Assembly (NCBI RefSeq): GCF_029590555.1
Contig: NZ_CP081001.1
Coordinates: 248,001 to 312,000 of the forward strand
Reading direction: 5' to 3'
Source of the DNA: Sphingobium sp. V4
Lineage (GTDB): Bacteria > Pseudomonadota > Alphaproteobacteria > Sphingomonadales > Sphingomonadaceae
DNA: 64,000 nt
Both the position numbers and the translations under genes were made by a program. The notes below the pieces were generated by a model. That model was not told the origin of the DNA, ran no database searches, and saw only the letters and a list, made by a program, of their open reading frames with translations. Every line of letters starts with the position of its first letter. Position 1 is the first letter of the stretch. Below are positions 56,616 through 64,000 of this stretch, one piece after another.

Positions 56616-57911
56616 ATGGCTTTGCGTCCCTTTAATGCGCCCGGCGCGCGGCTGGCCCTGCGGACGAAGCGGGCCAGCGAGCGCTTCCAGGGGCGGCGCG
56701 GCGAGAGCGAGGTCGTTCTGGACCTGTCGCGGCTGCTCTCGCGCGCCTTCCATCCTTCGCCCACCGGGATCGACCGGGTCGAATATGTCTATGCGCGCGA
56801 ATTGCTGGAGCGGATTCCGAACCGGCTGGCCTTTGCCGCGGTCCATCCGGCGGGCGGCTATTATGGCCGGTTGAGCAGCGCGGCCGTCCGGCAGTTCCTG
56901 GCCTTCACGGCGGCGAAATGGCGCAACGACGGTTCGGCCGACGCCGGGGAGGGCAAGGCGGCCGTCATTCGCCACATGTTCGCCACCCGGCCCCGGCCCG
57001 TCCCGCGCGCCAGCGGTCCGCGCCTCTACCTCCAGGTGTCGCCCCATCATCTGGACAATCATGACCAGGTTGGTGCGATCCTGCGCGCTGAGGGCGCGAA
57101 ACTGGTGACGCTGGTGCATGACGTCATCCCGCTCAGCCATCCCGAATATGCCCGGCCGCAGGGCGCCGACGAACATCGCCGGCGGGTGCGCACGATCGAC
57201 AGCCATGCCACCGGCATCATCGGCAACAGCCAGGCGACGATCGACGCGCTCGCGCCGCACATGCAGCGGGGGCTGGAGGGGCGCGTGGTGCGCGTCGCTC
57301 ATTTCGGCGCGGACCCGCCCGACATTTTCGGCACGCTGGACACGGACCTGCCGACGCGTCCCTATTTCGTCTATATCTCGACCATTGAGCCGCGGAAAAA
57401 CCATCTGCTGCTGCTCAACATCTGGCGGCGGCTGGTGGAGGAGCAGGGCGACAGGGCGCCGATGCTGGTGCTGATCGGCCGGCGCGGCTGGGAGAATGAG
57501 AATGTCATCGATATTCTCGAACGGGCCGAGGCGCTGCGCGGCCATGTGATCGAGGCGGGGGAAGTGTCGGACAGCCGGATGCAGGCGCTGGTCGCCCATG
57601 CGCGGGCGATGCTGATGCCCTCCTTCGCCGAAGGATTCGGGATGCCGGTGGTCGAGGCGCTGGCGGCGGGCGTGCCGGTGATCTGCAGCGACATCGTCGC
57701 CCATCGCGAGGTGGGCGGGGCCGCGCCCGACTATCTCGATCCGCTGGACGGGCTGGGATGGATGCGCGCCGTCTGCGCCTATGCGCGGGCGGATTCCCCG
57801 GAGCGCGCGGCGCAACTGGCGCGCATCGTCGACTGGCGGGCGCCCACCTGGCGTGACTATTTTGACATCATCATCGACCTGATCGAAGAAGTAACGGCTT
57901 CTGTTTCTTGA
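56616..57911 (+). CDS. GT4-family glycosyltransferase
   Basis: A 431-residue GT-B fold enzyme; the ATG at 56616 is preceded by GGAACAGG. It has an N-terminal Rossmann region (VVLDLSRLLSRAFHPSPTGIDRVEYVYARELL) and a C-terminal GT4 domain with FVYISTIEPRKNHLLLLNIWRR, LIGRRGWEN and the E-x7-E motif SFAEGFGMPVVEALAAGVPVICS. It likely adds a sugar to a surface polysaccharide, as the kpsC and kpsS-type genes follow. Confidence 0.9.
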   Translation: MALRPFNAPGARLALRTKRASERFQGRRGESEVVLDLSRLLSRAFHPSPTGIDRVEYVYARELLERIPNRLAFAAVHPAGGYYGRLSSAAVRQFLAFTAAKWRNDGSADAGEGKAAVIRHMFATRPRPVPRASGPRLYLQVSPHHLDNHDQVGAILRAEGAKLVTLVHDVIPLSHPEYARPQGADEHRRRVRTIDSHATGIIGNSQATIDALAPHMQRGLEGRVVRVAHFGADPPDIFGTLDTDLPTRPYFVYISTIEPRKNHLLLLNIWRRLVEEQGDRAPMLVLIGRRGWENENVIDILERAEALRGHVIEAGEVSDSRMQALVAHARAMLMPSFAEGFGMPVVEALAAGVPVICSDIVAHREVGGAAPDYLDPLDGLGWMRAVCAYARADSPERAAQLARIVDWRAPTWRDYFDIIIDLIEEVTASVS

Positions 57912-58045
57912 CCTTCGCCACCTTGCTGCCCAAGGATGGGCAAAAGGGGCTTGAAGATGCGGTGCGCGGTGCGCTCACGGAATAGATGGCGCGGGGTCGC
58001 GGTGGTTCGGGCGCGTGCGGCGGCGGCACCCGCCGATTGACGCTG

Positions 58046-59671
58046 ATGGCTCCTTTTCTCCGATCCCCGCCCTTCCCGCATGTCGCGCCGTCCGCGGCGG
58101 CGATCAGCGCGCCCCTTGATGGCGTCGAGGACGGACATGGCATCTGGGACGATGTGCTCGACGCCTTGGTCGCGGCGCGCGTGGGCGGCAGTTTCTGGGG
58201 ACGGCAACCGGCCCCGGCACGGGTGCTGGTGCGGATCGGAACGCCGATCGACCCCGGTGCGCTGGCCGGGCTGATGGAGGACCAGATCGGCTTGCTGCCG
58301 GGGAAGGGCCAGGCGCCCATGCCGGGCCGGATGCTGCCGGCGGACTGCGACCCTTGGTGGATGATCGCGGGCGCGCAGACGCTCCATGCGAGCGAGCAGG
58401 ATGAATGGGCGCTGGTGGCCGGGCTGCTCGATGTGCCGGTGATCGGCCCGGAGGGACGACGGATCGATCCGGCGCGGTTGCGCGCGGAAACGGGGCGGCG
58501 GATCGCGGGCGCGCGCTATCGCGACCCCTTCACCGGCCGGCAGACGGACGCGGCGACGGCGATCAGGCTTCTGGCCGACTGGCGCCGTCATCTGGACGGC
58601 AATCGTGGCATCGTCGCGGCGAGCGGCATGGCCTTCTGGAAGCGGGAGGCGATCCGGGAATTTCTGTGGGACGGGGCGCATTCGCCGCCCTTCCAGTCGG
58701 TATCGCGCGGGTTGCGTTGCGCGCGGCTTGCGCGGGGCGCGCTGGCGATCTGGCCGTCGCGCGTGCCGCCGGACACGGTCCAGGAGGCTGCGGCGCAGCA
58801 GGTGCCGCTGGCGCGGGTGGAGGATGGTTTCATCCGGTCCCGCGGCCTGGGCGCGGCGCTCCATCCACCCGGTTCGGTGGTCGTCGACCGCACCGGCATT
58901 TATTATAACGCGCGCGCGGCGAACGATCTGGAGACCCTGCTCGCAACCCATGCGTTCCCAGCGCCCCTGATCGAGCGCGCGGCGAGGCTGCGCGCGCGCA
59001 TCTGCTTGGCGGGCGTGACCAAATATGGGCCGGAGGCAGGACGGATGCTGGCATTGCCGGCGGGGCGGCGCACCGTACTGGCGATCGGACAGGTCGATGA
59101 CGACCTGTCGGTTCGGCTGGGCGGGGCTGGCGTCGACGGGAATCTGGATTTTCTCGCACGGGTCCGACGCGCCGAGCCGGACGCCTGGATCGTCTACCGT
59201 CCTCATCCCGACGTGCAGGCGGGGCATCGCAAGGGGCATCTGTCCGAAGCCGCGGTGTTGGCCCATGCCGATGCGATCGACAGCGGCGCGCCGCTGATGG
59301 AACTGGTGCAGGCGGTGGACGAAGTGCATGTCCTGTCGTCGCTGACCGGGTTCGAGGCGCTGATGCGCGGCCGTCCCGTGACAGTGCATGGTATGCCCTT
59401 CTATGCCGGCTGGGGATTGACCCGCGACCTGGCCCAGCCAAGCGCCCGGCGGGGGCGGCGGCTGACCCTGGATCAGCTTGTCGCTGCTGCCCTCATTCTC
59501 TATCCTCGCTATCTGGATTTGCAGACGCGATTGCCATGTGGACCCGAAGTGATGGTGGAGCGTATGACGGACGGGTCGAAACCACCGGCAACGTCATTGA
59601 TGAGATTGCGGGCATTACAGGGAAAGATAAGAAGATTTATGACATTGTCCGCGGAGTATCTTCATGGCTGA
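58046..59671 (+). CDS. KpsC-like capsule polysaccharide biosynthesis protein (beta-Kdo transferase type)
   Basis: A 541-residue protein. The ATG at 58046 is the first after an Arg/Gly-rich stretch; an upstream ATG at 57986 is possible and neither has a good ribosome site. The C-terminal half carries the Capsule_synth block: VEDGFIRSRGLGAALHPPGSVVVDRTGIYYNARAANDLETLL, WIVYRPHPDVQAGHRKGHLSE, VHVLSSLTGFEALMRGRPVTVHGMPFYAGWGLT. KpsC makes the Kdo linker on phospholipid for group 2 capsule. It overlaps the KpsS-like gene by 8 bp. Confidence 0.85.
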   Translation: MAPFLRSPPFPHVAPSAAAISAPLDGVEDGHGIWDDVLDALVAARVGGSFWGRQPAPARVLVRIGTPIDPGALAGLMEDQIGLLPGKGQAPMPGRMLPADCDPWWMIAGAQTLHASEQDEWALVAGLLDVPVIGPEGRRIDPARLRAETGRRIAGARYRDPFTGRQTDAATAIRLLADWRRHLDGNRGIVAASGMAFWKREAIREFLWDGAHSPPFQSVSRGLRCARLARGALAIWPSRVPPDTVQEAAAQQVPLARVEDGFIRSRGLGAALHPPGSVVVDRTGIYYNARAANDLETLLATHAFPAPLIERAARLRARICLAGVTKYGPEAGRMLALPAGRRTVLAIGQVDDDLSVRLGGAGVDGNLDFLARVRRAEPDAWIVYRPHPDVQAGHRKGHLSEAAVLAHADAIDSGAPLMELVQAVDEVHVLSSLTGFEALMRGRPVTVHGMPFYAGWGLTRDLAQPSARRGRRLTLDQLVAAALILYPRYLDLQTRLPCGPEVMVERMTDGSKPPATSLMRLRALQGKIRRFMTLSAEYLHG

Positions 59672-60947
59672 CGTGCCGGTGAAGACTTTCCTGTTTCTTC
59701 AGGGGCCGCACGGACCCTATTTCGCGATGCTGGCCGACGCGCTCAAGGCGCGAGGGCATCGCGCCCTGCGAATCAACATCAATGGCGGCGACAAGGTCGA
59801 CTGGCCGGGCGAGGCGACCGACTATCGCGGCACCTTCCGGAACTGGCCGCTTTTCTTCGACGATTTTATCGTCAATCATGGCGTCACCGACCTGATTCTC
59901 TATGGCGACTGCCGCCCCTATCACACGTCGGCACATGCGATGGCACGGCTGCGGGGGCTGCGGGTCCATTGCATGGAGGAAGGCTATATCCGTCCCGATT
60001 TCCTGACGTTGCAGGATGACGGCGTGAACGGCAATTCGACCCTGCCGCTCGATCCGCAATGGTATCTCGACCAGGCGAAGGGGCTGCCCGAATATGAGGG
60101 CGTGTTGCCGCCCGTCCCCTCGACCTTCCGGGCGCGGGCGCGCAACACCATGCGCAACGGGTTGGCCGCGGCGCTGATGCGGCCGCTCTTTCCCTTCTAC
60201 CGCACGCATCGGCCGCACAGTTTCCTGCTGGAATCGATCGCCTGGTGCGGCAAGTTGCTCGTGCGCAAGAGTGAGACGCGACAATCGTTGAAAATGTGGG
60301 AAGCGGTCAAGGATCGGCCCTATTTCACATTGCCGTTGCAACTCAATTCCGATTACCAGATCAGGGTCCATTCCCCCTTCGGCAACATGCGCGCCGCGCT
60401 GCGCTTCGTCATCAAGAGCTTCGCCCGCCACGCGCCCGAGGGTGTGTCATTGCTGGTCAAGCGCCATCCGCTCGATCCGGGGCTGGTTGCGTGGAGTCGG
60501 CTGACTCGCAAGCTGGCGGCGCATTATGGCGTCGCCGATCGCGTTTTCTACCTGCCCGACTGGGACGTCGCTGAAGTCGTGCGCAAGTCGCTTGGCGTGG
60601 TGACCGTCAACAGTACCGTCGGTACGCTGGCGCTCAACAGCGGCAAACCGGTCGTCGTGTTGGGCCACGCCGTCTATAAAGTACCGGGCGTCGTCCATCG
60701 CACCGGGTTGGACGATTTCTGGGCTACGCCATCCCCGCCCGACATGGCGCTCTATTCCGCCTTCCGGCGCGTGTTGGTGGATCGTTGCCTGATTCGGGGC
60801 GGATTGCTGAGCGCGGAAGGGTTGCAGATGCTTGTCGCCAATGCGGTCGAGCGGCTGGAAAAAGAGCCTTCCGAAGTGTTGCCTCTGCCGCGGCAGGCCG
60901 CAAGCAGGCGGCCGCCGATGGGTATGGTGCGTGGTGATGCGGCCTGA
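59664..60947 (+). CDS. KpsS-like capsule polysaccharide biosynthesis protein
   Basis: A 427-residue protein. The N-terminal FLFLQGPHGPYFAMLADALKARGHRALRININGGDKVDWPGEATDYRGTFRNWPLFFDDFIVNHGVTDLILYGDCRPYH and CMEEGYIRPDFLTLQDDGVNGNS, together with VSLLVKRHPLDPGLVAWSRL and GVVTVNSTVGTLALNSGKPVVVLG, are typical KpsS. KpsS starts the Kdo linker that KpsC extends. No kpsM/T/E/D transport genes lie in the window. Confidence 0.88.
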   Translation: MADVPVKTFLFLQGPHGPYFAMLADALKARGHRALRININGGDKVDWPGEATDYRGTFRNWPLFFDDFIVNHGVTDLILYGDCRPYHTSAHAMARLRGLRVHCMEEGYIRPDFLTLQDDGVNGNSTLPLDPQWYLDQAKGLPEYEGVLPPVPSTFRARARNTMRNGLAAALMRPLFPFYRTHRPHSFLLESIAWCGKLLVRKSETRQSLKMWEAVKDRPYFTLPLQLNSDYQIRVHSPFGNMRAALRFVIKSFARHAPEGVSLLVKRHPLDPGLVAWSRLTRKLAAHYGVADRVFYLPDWDVAEVVRKSLGVVTVNSTVGTLALNSGKPVVVLGHAVYKVPGVVHRTGLDDFWATPSPPDMALYSAFRRVLVDRCLIRGGLLSAEGLQMLVANAVERLEKEPSEVLPLPRQAASRRPPMGMVRGDAA

Positions 60948-61029
60948 CCAGCGACGTCAGGCCCGGTAGAAGACGACAACGTCAATCTGTTCGCGATTTA
61001 GCTGGGAGTTGCTCGCAGAAGGCGAGTAT

Positions 61030-61103
61030 TGGATGCCCGACGAGGATTCGAACCTCGATTGACGGAGTCAGAGTCCGTAGTCTTACCTTTAGACGATCGG
61101 GCA
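61030..61103 (-). tRNA. tRNA-Gln(CTG)
   Basis: 74 nt with encoded CCA on the minus strand. Acceptor TGCCCGA pairs with TCGGGCA; anticodon stem ACGGA/TCCGT with loop CTCTGAC, anticodon CTG; T arm CGAGG-TTCGAAT-CCTCG. A promoter is visible upstream (61137-61165). Confidence 0.95.
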
Positions 61104-61422
61104 TCGTCGGCGGGGCCAGCCCCGCTTGGGAAGCCGCAGATAGGTGGGGTTTGAAAGTCGGTCAAGCCTTTTTGTGCACCTCTTCTATCGACTTTCGCAA
61201 GCCGGAGGTCATGGGAAGAAAAGCGTTCGGCCTTCCACATGCGGCGGCCCGCGGCCGGCACGGCATCGAAGCGGGCAGGGCGACCAGCGCCGCCGGGCCG
61301 ACGAGCGAACGTTGCCGCACCTAATGGTAGCGGAACGAGGCCTGTGTGTCGGAATGCCCCGCTTGAAATCGCGCGAAACAACATGATGTAGCGCGCTGCG
61401 AACCTTCGCCTGGCGTGGCGGC
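61104..61422. other. Mostly gene-free stretch between tRNA-Gln and modC
   Basis: This holds the tRNA-Gln promoter and a hairpin-like GGCGGGGCCAGCCCCGC segment near 61108-61124. Open frames on both strands (for example + 61144-61386) have arginine-rich, unconvincing composition and no start signals. I see no gene here. Confidence 0.55.
61137..61165 (-). promoter_or_regulatory. Predicted promoter of tRNA-Gln
   Basis: On the minus strand TTGACC (61165-61160) and TATCTG (61142-61137) are spaced by exactly 17 bases, about 34 bp upstream of the tRNA 5' end. Confidence 0.65.
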
Positions 61423-62100
61423 TCAGTCGCCGGGCATCTCGACGATGATGTCCGCCAGTCTTTCGGCTTCGCGCATTTCGTGGGTGACATAGAGGATAGG
61501 CAGGCCGATCTCGTCGCGCAGCCGCTCGATCAGCGGCACGATTTCCGCCCGTCGCGCCTGGTCCAGGCCGGTGAGCGGTTCGTCCATGAGCAGGAAGCGC
61601 GGGGCCGAGAGCAGGGCGCGGCCGATCGCGACCCTCTGCGCTTCGCCGCCCGAGAGGCTGGCGGGCATACGGTGAAGCAGATGGCCGATGCCGAGGAAGG
61701 CGAGGATTTCCGCCTGCGACAGCGCGCCGCCGGGGCGTCGGCCGTAGCGCAGATTGGCCTCCACCCGCATATGGGGGAAAAGGCGCAGATCCTGGAACAG
61801 ATAGCCGGCATGACGCTGCGCGACCGGCAGGTCTATGCCGGCTGCGCGGTCGAACAGGCGCTCGCCGCCGATGGCGATATGGCCTTCATCGGGCGGCAGC
61901 AGGCCGGCGATCATGTTGAGGACGCTGGTCTTGCCGACGCCCGAGGGGCCAGTGAGAGCGATCAGCCGGGCGTCCGAGCGGCAGGTGAAGGCGATGGTGC
62001 GATCACCCAGGCGGCGGCGGACGCCGATGTCGAAGCGCATGGGGTCGAAGGGCATGGCGTCAAAGGGCATAGCGTCAAAGGACATGGGGCGCACGTCCAT
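61423..62100 (-). CDS. modC: Molybdate ABC transporter ATP-binding protein
   Basis: A 225-residue ATPase, shorter than typical ModC (about 350) because it lacks the C-terminal mop domain. Walker A GPSGVGKTS, signature SLSGGEAQRVAIGRALL, Walker B FLLMDEPLTGLD and the H loop in LYVTHEMREAERLAD are intact. The N-terminus has a pentapeptide repeat (M-x-F-D-x, encoded by 62030-62089), so the true start could be any of several in-frame ATGs. It overlaps modB by 26 bp. It energises molybdate import. Confidence 0.88.
   Translation of the reverse strand: MDVRPMSFDAMPFDAMPFDPMRFDIGVRRRLGDRTIAFTCRSDARLIALTGPSGVGKTSVLNMIAGLLPPDEGHIAIGGERLFDRAAGIDLPVAQRHAGYLFQDLRLFPHMRVEANLRYGRRPGGALSQAEILAFLGIGHLLHRMPASLSGGEAQRVAIGRALLSAPRFLLMDEPLTGLDQARRAEIVPLIERLRDEIGLPILYVTHEMREAERLADIIVEMPGD
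62030..62089 (-). repeat. Four 15-bp tandem units in the 5' end of modC
   Basis: Units 62030-62044, 62045-62059, 62060-62074 and 62075-62089 share TC(G/A)AAG(G/C)(G/A)CAT on the + strand and encode Met-x-Phe-Asp-x repeats on the minus strand. Each unit supplies a candidate ATG or related codon in frame. The last two units lie in the overlap with modB. Confidence 0.85.
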
Positions 62101-62779
62101 GGGTCATGCGGCGCGCGAGCAGTTCGGACAGGAGCAGCGCGCCGAGTGACAGCAACACCGAAATGATGGCGAAGCGGCTGACCGTCGCTTCGGCGCCTGG
62201 CATCTGGAGCGCGGCATAGATGGCGATCGGCAATGTGCGGGTTTCGCCGGGAATGTCGGAGACGAAGGTGATGGTCGCGCCGAATTCCCCGATCGAGCGG
62301 GCGAACCCCAGCATCGCGCCCGCCAGCACGCCGGGCAGGGACAGCGGCAGCGAAATAGACAGGAAGGTGCGAATGCGGGATGCGCCCAGCGTCTGCGCCG
62401 CCTGTTCCAGCCGCCGATCGACGGCTTCGATCGAAAGGCGCATCGCCCGCACCATCAGCGGCATGGCCATGATCGCGGCGGCGAGCGCCGCGCCGGTCCA
62501 GCGGAACAGCAGGGTGACGCCGAACCACTGGTCGAGCCAGCGGCCGATGGGGCCGTTGATGCCGAAGAGAATCAGCAGCAGCCATCCGGTCACGACCGGC
62601 GGCACGACGAGGGGCAGGTGGACCAGCGCGTCAAGCAGCAGCTTGCCGGGGAAGCGCCGGCGCGCCAGTATCCACGCCAGGCCGAAGGCGACCGGCAGCA
62701 TGGCCGTCACCGCGACCAGGCTGACCTTCAGCGACAGGCTGATGACGGTCCAATCGTCGGGCGTCAGGGAAAAATCCAT
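62075..62779 (-). CDS. modB: Molybdate ABC transporter permease
   Basis: A 234-residue permease from the ATG at 62779, with about five to six helices. The EAA-type motif for ATPase contact is LEQAAQTLGASRIRTFLSISLPLSLPGVLAGAMLGFARSIGEFGATI, with PLVVPPVVTGWLLLILFG earlier; both are typical of ModB/CysT-type permeases. Its 3' end overlaps modC by 26 bp. modA lies further upstream, beyond an opposite-strand gene. Confidence 0.93.
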   Translation of the reverse strand: MDFSLTPDDWTVISLSLKVSLVAVTAMLPVAFGLAWILARRRFPGKLLLDALVHLPLVVPPVVTGWLLLILFGINGPIGRWLDQWFGVTLLFRWTGAALAAAIMAMPLMVRAMRLSIEAVDRRLEQAAQTLGASRIRTFLSISLPLSLPGVLAGAMLGFARSIGEFGATITFVSDIPGETRTLPIAIYAALQMPGAEATVSRFAIISVLLSLGALLLSELLARRMTHGRAPHVL

Positions 62780-62866
62780 GCCCGCTGCGTGGGGGATATG
62801 CGCCGTTCCGTCAAGAAAGCCAGGCTGTGCCGAATATGAATGTCTTGCCCACCATGTTTTTAATTT

Positions 62867-62889
62867 GTCGCATTTTTTCCTATTGCGAC
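62867..62889. promoter_or_regulatory. Inverted repeat in the modB / PMM divergent region
   Basis: GTCGCA (62867-62872) and TGCGAC (62884-62889) flank 11 AT-rich bases (TTTTTTCC present). It lies between the divergent modB (starting at 62779) and the phosphomannomutase-like gene (62992). It does not match the classical ModE consensus. A possible operator; the rest of 62780-62991 shows no gene. Confidence 0.35.
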
Positions 62890-62991
62890 GCGATTGGCTT
62901 TGGCTGGAAAAGGGCGTCACGTTGGCGTAGCGCCCGGTCATCCGAGGGTCGCAACCGCTCTATTTTTCACTTCATCCGACAGGACAGGTGC

Positions 62992-63738
62992 ATGAAAGAA
63001 TTGATCGCGTTCGATCTCGACGGAACGCTGGCCGAAAGCAAGCAGCCTTTGGGCGAAGCGATGGGGGAAGCGATGGCCGACCTGCTGGAGGTCGCGCATG
63101 TCGCGGTGATTTCCGGCGGCGACTGGCCGCAGTTCGACAAGCAGGTGGCGAGCCGGCTGCCAGCGCGGGCGGACGTGACGCGGCTGTGGCTGATGCCGAC
63201 GACCGGCACCAAGCTGTTCACCTGGCGTGATGGCGGCTGGCATCCGGTCTATGCCGAATTGTTCGATGCGGGGCAGAAGGGCGCGATCCTGGAGGCGTTC
63301 GACGCGTCGCTGGAGGCGACCGGCTTCGTGCCCGAACAGACCTGGGGCGAGCGGATCGAGGATCGTGGCAGTCAGATCACCTTCTCCGCGCTCGGCCAGC
63401 AGGCGCCGATCCATGCCAAGGAAGGGTGGGACCCCGATTTCGCCAAGCGCAAGGTGATCCAGGCGGACCTGCGCCAGCGTTTGCCGGGCCTCTCGATCAA
63501 CATGGGAGGCGCGACCTCGATCGACGTCACGCGCGAGGGCGTTGACAAGGCCTATGGTCTCAAGAAGCTGCGCGACGCGAGCGGGATCGCGCTCGACGCG
63601 ATGATGTTCATCGGCGACGCCATCTTCCCCGGCGGCAACGACTATCCGGCCAAGGAACTGGGGCTGGATACGGTGCGGGTGCGCGATCCGGAGGAAACGC
63701 TGGCGGTCATCGCCGCGATCGTCGCCTGCCAGAAATGA
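62992..63738 (+). CDS. HAD-family phosphomannomutase-like enzyme (eukaryotic PMM type)
   Basis: A 248-residue HAD-IIB enzyme, the size of eukaryotic phosphomannomutases. The nucleophile motif FDLDGTL is at the N-terminus (residues 6-12), with VISGGDWPQF, MPTTGTKLF, NMGGATSIDVTREGVDKAYGL and the metal-binding FIGDAIFPGGNDYP. It would interconvert mannose-6-P and mannose-1-P for GDP-mannose synthesis; a sugar phosphatase is the alternative. It sits antisense between modB and modA, ending 3 bp from the modA stop. Confidence 0.85.
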   Translation: MKELIAFDLDGTLAESKQPLGEAMGEAMADLLEVAHVAVISGGDWPQFDKQVASRLPARADVTRLWLMPTTGTKLFTWRDGGWHPVYAELFDAGQKGAILEAFDASLEATGFVPEQTWGERIEDRGSQITFSALGQQAPIHAKEGWDPDFAKRKVIQADLRQRLPGLSINMGGATSIDVTREGVDKAYGLKKLRDASGIALDAMMFIGDAIFPGGNDYPAKELGLDTVRVRDPEETLAVIAAIVACQK

Positions 63739-63741
63739 GGA

Positions 63742-64000
63742 TCAGGGCGCGCTGAAGCCGTAGCGCGCCAGGATCGACCGGCCGATCGAGGACAGCAGGA
63801 AGCGGCGGAAGGCTTCGGCGTCCTTGTGCCGGCTGGAGGTCAGCCGGGCGACAGGATAGCGGATCGGCGCGTGGCTGCCGGGGGGGAAGGTGCCGACCAG
63901 GGCGACGTTCCTGCTGGCGCGCGCATCAGTTCCATAGACGATGCCGAGCGGGGTGGCACCGCGTTCGACCAGGGCGAGCGCGGCGCGGACATTGTCGGCG
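63742..64000 (-). CDS. modA: Molybdate ABC transporter substrate-binding protein, C-terminal part
   Basis: Only the last 85 residues lie in the window; the 5' end is beyond the right edge. They read ADNVRAALALVERGATPLGIVYGTDA... VVGTFPPGSHAPIRYPVARL-like and end RSILARYGFSAP, the standard ModA C-terminus (periplasmic type 2 binding protein). The gene is on the same strand as modB and modC, but separated from modB by the oppositely oriented PMM-like gene. Confidence 0.9.
   Translation of the reverse strand, partial: ADNVRAALALVERGATPLGIVYGTDARASRNVALVGTFPPGSHAPIRYPVARLTSSRHKDAEAFRRFLLSSIGRSILARYGFSAP

Noticed and set aside
61144-61490. Small open frames between tRNA-Gln and modC
   Set aside because: Arg/Pro-rich translations, no ribosome site and no recognisable motif; they overlap the tRNA promoter on the plus strand.

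Overview
The window looks like a stretch of chromosome from a high-GC alphaproteobacterium of the family Sphingomonadaceae (Sphingobium/Sphingomonas-like). This is inferred from gene order (secB-Tim44-mltA-Smr; aroQ-accB-accC), a split methionine synthase, a fused thiS-thiG, GC-rich intergenic palindromes and the small hypothetical families present. About 62 protein genes and two tRNA genes (Gly-TCC, Gln-CTG) are supported. Most are housekeeping genes. There is no rRNA, CRISPR array, insertion sequence or prophage.

Layout. 1-4.5 kb: end of a membrane protein, tadA, rpmB, an esterase-like protein and small envelope proteins. 4.6-10.3 kb: a methionine-cycle operon with an ArsR-type regulator fused to a methyltransferase domain (SahR-like), metF, and methionine synthase split over two genes. 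A perfect inverted repeat lies in the operon promoter. 10.4-14.3 kb: the main accessory patch, with a DUF488 gene, a lower-GC ATPase-TOPRIM (OLD/PARIS-like) gene, orphan small genes, a small HTH gene and an 11/22-bp periodic repeat array. 14.4-28.6 kb: parallel beta-helix protein, fbp, TerC, GGDEF-EAL protein, Smr, mltA, Tim44-like, secB, murJ, trpS, a DUF4136 lipoprotein and an XRE/short-chain-fatty-acid-type regulator. 28.7-33.1 kb: phosphate transport (Pit, DUF47 joined to NUDIX) and a ZnuD-like TonB receptor preceded by a Zur-box-like palindrome. 33.2-46.8 kb: regulators, tRNA-Gly, argG, EF-hand protein with a two-component pair, recX, fatty acyl-AMP ligase, a second GGDEF-EAL protein and a ParA-type ATPase. 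46.9-52.7 kb: membrane proteins, arsC-like, accC-accB-aroQ and thiSG. 52.9-60.9 kb: LysR plus scoA/phosphatase/scoB/HIT, then a GT4 glycosyltransferase and KpsC/KpsS-type capsule genes. 61-64 kb: tRNA-Gln and the molybdate transporter genes modC, modB and modA (partial), with an oppositely oriented phosphomannomutase-like gene between modB and modA.

The most unusual items are: the periodic repeat array and its second inverted copy 37 kb away; the solitary lower-GC ATPase-TOPRIM gene; the leaderless-looking SahR-type promoter; the NUDIX-DUF47 readthrough fusion with an internal ribosome site; the internal Gly-Gly in ThiS-ThiG; and the modA/PMM/modBC arrangement. None is proven to be a new system; each is an inference from sequence reading alone.
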